The notes under the pieces: model-generated
The model's input: the letters and a program-made list of their open reading frames with translations, nothing else
Database searches by the model: none
What the model was told of the DNA's origin: nothing
DNA from: Rhodoblastus acidophilus
GTDB lineage: Bacteria > Pseudomonadota > Alphaproteobacteria > Rhizobiales > Beijerinckiaceae
DNA: 64,000 bases
Reading direction: 5' to 3'
NCBI RefSeq assembly: GCF_900187365.1
Contig: NZ_FYDG01000001.1
Location: 930,001-994,000 of the forward strand
Translations under genes and position numbers: made by a program
Shown: positions 58,085 through 64,000 of the stretch, one piece after another
How the letters are laid out: the number at the start of each line of letters is the position of its first letter
Position numbering within the stretch: position 1 is the stretch's first letter

Positions 58085-58351
58085 TTATAGCGCAGGCGCC
58101 GCCACGCGGGGCGTCCGCTGTTCGGGCTGCTTGCGTTTCGGCCGGGGCAGCAACCCTTCCTGCTGCGCTTTCTTGCGCGCCAGTTTCCGCGCGCGGCGGA
58201 TGGCCTCGGTCGCCTCGCGCGCGCGCCGTTCGGAGGGCTTCTCGTACGCACGGCGCTGCTTCATTTCGCGAAACACGCCTTCGCGCTGCATCTTCTTCTT
58301 GAGAACGCGCAACGCCTGCTCGACATTGTTGTCGCGGACGAGAACCTGCAA
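58085..58351 (-). CDS. rpsU: 30S ribosomal protein S21
   Basis: S21 is the last protein to join the small subunit and helps mRNA binding. The 88 residues begin [20 protein letters not shown] after a TTG start and continue with the basic helix [20 protein letters not shown]; a Lys/Pro/Arg tail follows. The frame opens 12 codons earlier at an ATG, but homologs begin with [10 protein letters not shown], so the TTG at 58351 is preferred. Strand-opposite to the cold-shock gene. Confidence 0.93.
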   Translation of the reverse strand: MQVLVRDNNVEQALRVLKKKMQREGVFREMKQRRAYEKPSERRAREATEAIRRARKLARKKAQQEGLLPRPKRKQPEQRTPRVAAPAL

Positions 58352-58674
58352 GTTATGTCCAATCCTGAAAAGAGGAGCGCGCCCCAAAGAGGCGATCGCG
58401 TGAAGGCATGAAGGAAAAGGCGCGGGATATTCCGCGCTCGACCATCGACCGGCCCGGCGCTGCTATAGGCCATAGTGACGCGATTGACCAGCATGGAAAG
58501 CCGGCCTTGTTTCGGACACGATTCTCGGATATCTGCATCATATCGAGTTTTGGCCGCTGGGCTGGCGCCGAAAATAAGCCTATAAGGTTTGTGCGCGCCG
58601 TTTATGATCTCCACGACATCGATACGCACCCGGCAGCGCACACGTGCGCCGCGTCATGCTTGCAGGACAGAAAA
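58352..58674. other. Divergent leader region between rpsU and the cold-shock gene
   Basis: About 320 bases with no gene. The part just before the cold-shock ATG is long and could form an RNA leader like those that control csp translation by temperature. AT-rich segments at 58570-58590 are promoter candidates. No strong -35/-10 pair could be fixed by eye. Confidence 0.4.
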
Positions 58675-58884
58675 ATGAATTCCGGAACAGTCAAATGGTT
58701 CAACGCCACCAAGGGCTATGGCTTCATCGCGCCGGACGCCGGCGGCCCGGACGTGTTCGTCCATATTTCTGCGGTTGAACGCTCCGGCCTCACGAGCCTC
58801 AACGACGGCCAGAAGGTCACTTACGAAGTGGTGGCTGATCGCCGCTCCGGCAAATCCTCGGCTGAGAACCTCAAGCTCGCCTGA
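58675..58884 (+). CDS. Cold-shock protein
   Basis: The 69-residue protein is a single OB-fold cold-shock domain with RNP1 KGYGFIAP and RNP2 VFVHIS, binding single-stranded RNA and DNA. It starts with MNSGTVKWFN after AGGA at correct spacing. The long preceding region suggests leader-mediated regulation, which is known for the family. Confidence 0.95.
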   Translation: MNSGTVKWFNATKGYGFIAPDAGGPDVFVHISAVERSGLTSLNDGQKVTYEVVADRRSGKSSAENLKLA

Positions 58885-59129
58885 TTCCCATCGCATCCCT
58901 TAAGCCCGGCGCCGGATAAACGGACGGGCGAAGGGACGCCGACCGGCGGGACACGCCGCCGGTCATGTCATCGCCTCGCGCCGGCCCTGAGCCGCGCGCC
59001 GGGGCGTAAGTTTGGCCGGCGCATGGGACGCGAAACGCGTCGCCCGGTCAAATCTTCCCCCCTGAAGCCGGCCCGTTCGTGCGGGGCCGCCTTCGCCGGC
59101 CGCGACGCGGCCTTGATGAAAGCAACACA

Positions 59130-60518
<1,389 letters not shown>

Positions 60519-60522
60519 AATC

Positions 60523-60550
60523 AAAGGCCGCCCGGCGACGGGCGGCCTTT
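60523..60550 (+). terminator. Terminator of the DEAD-box helicase gene
   Basis: AAAGGCCGCCCG (60523-60534) pairs perfectly with CGGGCGGCCTTT (60539-60550) around GCGA, followed by TTCTCTTT. It lies right after the stop codon. Confidence 0.85.
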
Positions 60551-60635
60551 TTCTCTTTGACTGGTCTCCAAACATCTTCGCACAAGCTTATAAAAAGAAA
60601 ATACTTTTGGTTTTCTCTTATATGGCTGTGAAAAA

Positions 60636-61214
60636 ATGAAAATTTCTAGCTTTGGATACCAAAACCCGCTCCAGTTCCTTTCATCGTCAACCAGAAACGC
60701 CTCTGATGATCGCCAATCTTTTGAAATGAACGCGGCCGCATCCGAAGCGGCGTCCGGCTCAAACCGCCCGACACAGCAGCAAATCAGTTCGGGCTATTTC
60801 GGAAGCTCCAGAGCCACTCTGGACGCCGTTCTGGCGGGCGGCGGCGTTGTCAACACGCTTTCCTATCTGACATCTGCAGATATTGAATTGATTCAGAAAG
60901 CGACGGGCATCACGATCAAAGACGGCCTCTATTACAACAGCAATGGTGATCAGGTCGGAAACCAATCGGACAGCCAAGGACATTTGACTGAGCCTGGTAT
61001 GCAAGCAGCGTACGACCTTGCGCAAACCCTTTCAGACTTGCGCGTGACGGGCGGTCCCCACGGCGATGCAAGCCTGCAAAATGGCCGGGCGATCACGGCT
61101 GACGACTTGGAGGCCTACCTGGATTATTACGCGAAACAGAACGACAAACCTTCGTATCTGTCCGCTGTTAATACAATAAAACAGGCAGAGGCCTTACTTT
61201 TCCAAAAGAATTGA
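60636..61214 (+). CDS. Orphan protein of unknown function
   Basis: I do not recognise this 192-residue protein. It has no signal peptide or membrane helix. The first 60 residues are Ser/Asn/Ala-rich (FLSSSTRNASDDRQSF, then ASEAASGSNRPTQQQ); the rest has a helix-rich pattern with ADIELIQKATG and a C-terminal EDLEAYLDYYAKQNDKP-like stretch. AT-rich DNA precedes it, and its codon use is AT-richer than its neighbours, suggesting transfer. It stands alone between a terminator and rnhA. Confidence 0.6.
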   Translation: MKISSFGYQNPLQFLSSSTRNASDDRQSFEMNAAASEAASGSNRPTQQQISSGYFGSSRATLDAVLAGGGVVNTLSYLTSADIELIQKATGITIKDGLYYNSNGDQVGNQSDSQGHLTEPGMQAAYDLAQTLSDLRVTGGPHGDASLQNGRAITADDLEAYLDYYAKQNDKPSYLSAVNTIKQAEALLFQKN

Positions 61215-61263
61215 ATAATCGAGCCTCATCTTCGTGGGCATGAGGGCCCCAACGGCGCACAAC

Positions 61264-61710
61264 TCATCTTTTCCTGAGGAACGGCGCCATGCCCGCCCGC
61301 GCCAGCGCGTCGGCGCGCTCGTTCATCGGGTCGCCGGCGTGGCCCTTGACCCAATGCCATTCGACCTCGTGGCGATTGGCGGCCTCGTCGAGCCGCTTCC
61401 ACAAATCGTCGTTTTTCACCGGCTTCTTGTCGGCGGTGCGCCAGCCGTTGCGCTTCCAGTTATGCACCCAGCCGGTCACGCCCTGCCGCACATATTGCGA
61501 ATCGGTGTGCAGATCGACGGCGCAGGGCCGCGTCAGCGCCTCCAGCGCCGAAATGGCCGCGAGCAGCTCCATCCGATTGTTGGTGGTCTGCGGTTCGCCG
61601 CCAGAAAATTCCTTTTCCGCGCCGTTAAACGTGAGGATGGCGCCCCAGCCGCCGGGTCCGGGATTGCCGGAACAGGCGCCGTCGGTCCAGATCGCGACGC
61701 GCTTGGTCAC
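61264..61710 (-). CDS. rnhA: Ribonuclease HI
   Basis: RNase HI cuts RNA in RNA-DNA hybrids. The 148 residues hold the catalytic Asp10 ([14 protein letters not shown]), Glu48 (NNRMELLAA), Asp70 (HTDSQYV) and Asp134 (NERADALA), and the basic handle loop [16 protein letters not shown]. The ATG overlaps the thrB stop by four bases, so the two are translationally coupled, as in other Rhizobiales. Confidence 0.97.
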   Translation of the reverse strand: MTKRVAIWTDGACSGNPGPGGWGAILTFNGAEKEFSGGEPQTTNNRMELLAAISALEALTRPCAVDLHTDSQYVRQGVTGWVHNWKRNGWRTADKKPVKNDDLWKRLDEAANRHEVEWHWVKGHAGDPMNERADALARAGMAPFLRKR

Positions 61711-62672
61711 GCGTCCAGCCCATATTCGGAGGCCGCGGCGATGGCGCCGTGAAATCGCAGCCGCGACAGATAGTCCAACGGATTTTTCGGCCGCACCAGC
61801 GCGCCGGGCGGCACGTTCAGCCAGTCATAGAGCCTTGTCAGCAGGAAGCGCATGGCGGCGCCGCGCGAAAGAACCGGCAGGGCGGCGCGCTCCCCGTCGC
61901 TCAGGGGGCGGACGCTTTGATAGCCGTGCAGCAACGCCCGGCCCTTGGTGGCGTTGAAGGCGCCGTCGGGCTCGAAGCACCAGGCGTTCAGGCAAATCGC
62001 CAGATCGTAGGCCAACGCGTCCTCGCAGGCGAAATAGAAGTCGATCAGCCCCGACAGGTTTTTGCCGATAAAAAACACATTGTCGGGAAACAGATCCGCA
62101 TGGATGATTCCGCGCGGAAGATCCTGCGGCCAGTTCCGCTCCAGCGCGTCGAGTTCCTGCGCGATCTCGCCGGCGAGGCCGGGCGCGACCGTATCGGCTT
62201 TTGCGCGCGATTGCTCGAACAGCGGGCGCCAGTTTCGCAGCGCCAGGGCGTTGTCGCGGCGCAGGTCGAATCCCTGGCCCGCCAGATGCAGGCGGGCCAG
62301 AGCGCGGCCGGTCTCAAGACAATGATGCGCCTCGGGCTTGCGGGTGGACACGCCGTCAAGAAAAGTCACCAGCGCCGCCGGACGGCCCGCGAGTTCGCCC
62401 AGCGCGCCGCCGTCGGGCCGCTTGACCGGCAGCGGACAAGTCAGGCCCTGCGCCGCCAGATGCTGCATCAGGCCGAGAAAAAACGGCAGGTCGGCCGGAT
62501 TCACCCGCTTTTCGTAGAGGGTGAGGATGAAATAGCCGCGCTCGCAATGCAGCAGATAGTTGGAGTTCTCGACGCCCTCGGCGATGCCCTTGAAGGACAG
62601 GACGGCGCCGAGATTGTAAGGGCTGAGAAAGGCGTAAAGGGCCTCGTCCGTGACATCGGTGTAAACGGCCAT
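61707..62672 (-). CDS. thrB: Homoserine kinase (APH-fold, ThrB2 type)
   Basis: This enzyme phosphorylates homoserine in threonine synthesis. The 321-residue protein is of the aminoglycoside-phosphotransferase-like class used by alphaproteobacteria rather than the GHMP-type ThrB. Motifs: [20 protein letters not shown] (nucleotide), [13 protein letters not shown] (catalytic Asp) and [18 protein letters not shown]. First gene of the pair with rnhA; a REP-like element lies upstream. Confidence 0.94.
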   Translation of the reverse strand: MAVYTDVTDEALYAFLSPYNLGAVLSFKGIAEGVENSNYLLHCERGYFILTLYEKRVNPADLPFFLGLMQHLAAQGLTCPLPVKRPDGGALGELAGRPAALVTFLDGVSTRKPEAHHCLETGRALARLHLAGQGFDLRRDNALALRNWRPLFEQSRAKADTVAPGLAGEIAQELDALERNWPQDLPRGIIHADLFPDNVFFIGKNLSGLIDFYFACEDALAYDLAICLNAWCFEPDGAFNATKGRALLHGYQSVRPLSDGERAALPVLSRGAAMRFLLTRLYDWLNVPPGALVRPKNPLDYLSRLRFHGAIAAASEYGLDA

Positions 62673-62743
62673 GGCCCCGACTCTAGTGTTCCGCGATTTT
62701 GATCCCTGTTAAAGCGGCGGGGGCGGGCCGTCAAACGCCGTCT

Positions 62744-62901
62744 CCCTCTCCCCGCGAGCGGGGAGAGGGTTGGGGTGAGGGGGAGACGCCGATTGAGGCG
62801 CGATTCTCAACATCATCAGGAAGACATTGGCTTTCCTGATGACGCGAAAGCCAACGCCCCAGCCCCTCACCCTGTCCCTCTCCCCGCTAGCGGGGAGAGG
62901 G
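62744..62901. repeat. Inverted doublet of a REP-like palindrome
   Basis: Two 26-bp palindromes of nearly identical sequence, CCCTCTCCCCGC...GCGGGGAGAGGG at 62744-62769 and 62876-62901, stand in inverted arrangement. TTGGGGTGAGGGG follows the first and CCCCTCACCCTG precedes the second, so the whole is mirror-like. Inside lie further inverted repeats, TCATCAGGAA/TTCCTGATGA (62813-62822, 62833-62842) and TTGGCTTT/AAAGCCAA. The layout matches REP doublets moved by REP-associated transposases; none is encoded here. Confidence 0.85.
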
Positions 62902-62931
62902 GACGCGCGTCGCCCGCGCGCAAAACGCCCG

Positions 62932-63801
62932 TCACCCCACAGGCTTCAAGCTCACCCCCTCGGGAACGGGCGTATAGTCCGGCACGAAAAAATCCGGCGC
63001 GAGCGGCGAGGCCGGGTCCATGCGATAGGCGTCGAAATCGGTCACGCCGCGCGAGGCCAGCAGCACGTCGTCGATGAAGAACTGGCCGGTGGTCTCCCAG
63101 CTGGGCGAAACGAAGATCGCATGGGCCGCGTCGCCCATGATCTCCGGCTTGCGCGAGGCGCGCATCAGTTGCGCGCCGCCGAGCAGATTGTTGACCGCCG
63201 CCGTGGCGATGGTGGTGCGCGGCCATAGCGCGTTCACGGCGATTCCCCTGCCCCGCAACTCGCCGGCGAGGCCGAGCACGGCGAGGCTCATGCCGAATTT
63301 GGCCATGGAATAGGCGGTGTGCGCCGCGAACCACTTCTCCTTCATGTCGAGCGGCGGCGACAGCATGAGAATGTGCGGGTTTTCGGCCTTTTCCAGATAG
63401 GGGACGGCGAGCTTGGCGGTCATGTAGGAGCCGCGCGCGTTGATCTGGTGCATGAGGTCGAACCGCTTCATGTCGATGGTCTGGCTGTCGCCCAGAGCGA
63501 TCGCCGAAGCGTTGTTGACGACAATGTCGAGGCCGCCGAACGTTTCGGCCGTCCGCGCCAAGGCGGCGGCCACCTGCGCCTCGTCGCGCACGTCCACGGC
63601 CAGCGGCAGCGCCTTGCCGCCGGCGGCCTCGATCTCCTGCGCGGCGGAAAAAATCGTGCCCGGCAGTTTGGGATGCGGCTCGGTGGTTTTGGCGGCGATG
63701 GCGACATTGGCGCCGTCGCGCGCGGCCCGCAGCGCGATGGCGAGGCCGATGCCGCGCGAGGCCCCGGTGATGAACAGGGTTTTGTTCGCAAGAGAGGTCA
63801 T
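62932..63801 (-). CDS. Short-chain dehydrogenase/reductase
   Basis: A 289-residue Rossmann oxidoreductase. The NAD(P) site is TGASRGIG near residue 12; the catalytic YSMAK lies near 165 in AHTAYSMAKFGMSL. The C-terminal part (FFIDDVLLASRGVTDFDAYR) matches a group related to the HSDL2-like SDRs linked to acyl-CoA metabolism. It begins eight bases after the stop of the enoyl-CoA hydratase, so the two are probably one unit. Confidence 0.9.
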   Translation of the reverse strand: MTSLANKTLFITGASRGIGLAIALRAARDGANVAIAAKTTEPHPKLPGTIFSAAQEIEAAGGKALPLAVDVRDEAQVAAALARTAETFGGLDIVVNNASAIALGDSQTIDMKRFDLMHQINARGSYMTAKLAVPYLEKAENPHILMLSPPLDMKEKWFAAHTAYSMAKFGMSLAVLGLAGELRGRGIAVNALWPRTTIATAAVNNLLGGAQLMRASRKPEIMGDAAHAIFVSPSWETTGQFFIDDVLLASRGVTDFDAYRMDPASPLAPDFFVPDYTPVPEGVSLKPVG

Positions 63802-63809
63802 GGGAAATC

Positions 63810-64000
63810 CTATTTGCTCTTGGCGAGGAAGGCGGCGAAAATCGCCTGCGTCTGCGGCGAATGCAGCGCGCTCATGAAGGCGGAGAATTCCTCCTCCATA
63901 TGCGCGGCCAGTTCGGACGGATCTCCGCGCAACAGCCGCCGCGACTCCATCAACGCGGCGCGCGGCTTGGCCGCCAGCTTGCGCGTTTTTTCGCGCGCGA
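63810..64000 (-). CDS. Enoyl-CoA hydratase/isomerase family, C-terminal part
   Basis: Only the last 62 residues are in the window (LAAKPRAALMESRRLLRG, then EEEFSAFMSALHSPQTQAIF and AAFLAKSK). This is the C-terminal helical trimerisation region of crotonase-fold enzymes. The stop is at 63810-63812. The 5' end lies beyond the right edge, so the catalytic residues cannot be checked. Confidence 0.7.
   Translation of the reverse strand, partial: AREKTRKLAAKPRAALMESRRLLRGDPSELAAHMEEEFSAFMSALHSPQTQAIFAAFLAKSK

Overview
The window is a GC-rich chromosomal segment, densely coded on both strands, that reads as an alphaproteobacterium of the Rhizobiales/Hyphomicrobiales type. The evidence is the split F0 operon atpI-atpB-atpE-atpF'-atpF, a membrane-bound ferritin MbfA next to iron and redox genes, the thrB-rnhA pair, DUF4170 beside waaA/cysQ, DUF6101 beside ubiA, and one-gene-per-function biosynthesis without long operons. 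Species cannot be fixed by eye; no rRNA, tRNA or CRISPR array was seen.

Layout. 1-4.8 kb: tail of a GtrA-like membrane protein, a structured leader, carB and greA. 4.8-15 kb: a long AT-richer regulatory region ending in four 17-bp direct repeats and a dyad. It is followed by an unrecognised protein, a Gly/Ser/Thr-rich secreted beta-roll protein, and a tightly coupled block of one GT4 glycosyltransferase, one methyltransferase and two very large GT2-containing glycosyltransferases. This looks like a surface glycan or glycoprotein locus and is the most accessory-looking part. 15-19.4 kb: a GntR/HutC regulator, ctaB (heme O), a TrpD2-like protein and cysG (siroheme). 19.4-25 kb: two ParB-site-like palindromes, an exported arylsulfatase, and a dinB/UvrD-type helicase pair. 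25-30.3 kb: iron and oxidative-stress genes (dps, an ArsC/Spx-like protein, ferredoxin-NADP reductase, mbfA), a YARHG protein, a phosphoesterase and a NUDIX protein. 30.3-34.3 kb: ppc, then a sulfotransferase gene bracketed by the real ppc 3' end and a 57-bp degenerate copy of that end. 34.3-44 kb: a chemoreceptor, the atp F0 operon, then single genes (SnoaL-like, TMEM175-like, NifX-like, HNH, amidohydrolase, methyltransferase). 44-51 kb: smc between two Cache-type chemoreceptors. 51-57.3 kb: lipid A/Kdo genes lpxK and waaA with DUF4170 and cysQ, DUF6101, ubiA. 57-64 kb: small genes, rpsU, a cold-shock protein, a DEAD-box helicase, an orphan AT-richer gene, rnhA-thrB, a REP-like inverted doublet, an SDR and the end of an enoyl-CoA hydratase.

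How the genes fit together. Most of the window is core metabolism: pyrimidine/arginine precursor synthesis, anaplerosis, respiration cofactors, ATP synthase, outer-membrane lipid A and chromosome maintenance. Three chemoreceptors occur without any che signalling genes, so they must signal to a cluster elsewhere. The best candidate for an undescribed system is 5.4-15 kb, where a repeat-rich secreted protein sits directly upstream of a dedicated set of glycosyltransferases. The clearest sign of recent rearrangement is the sulfotransferase insertion after ppc.
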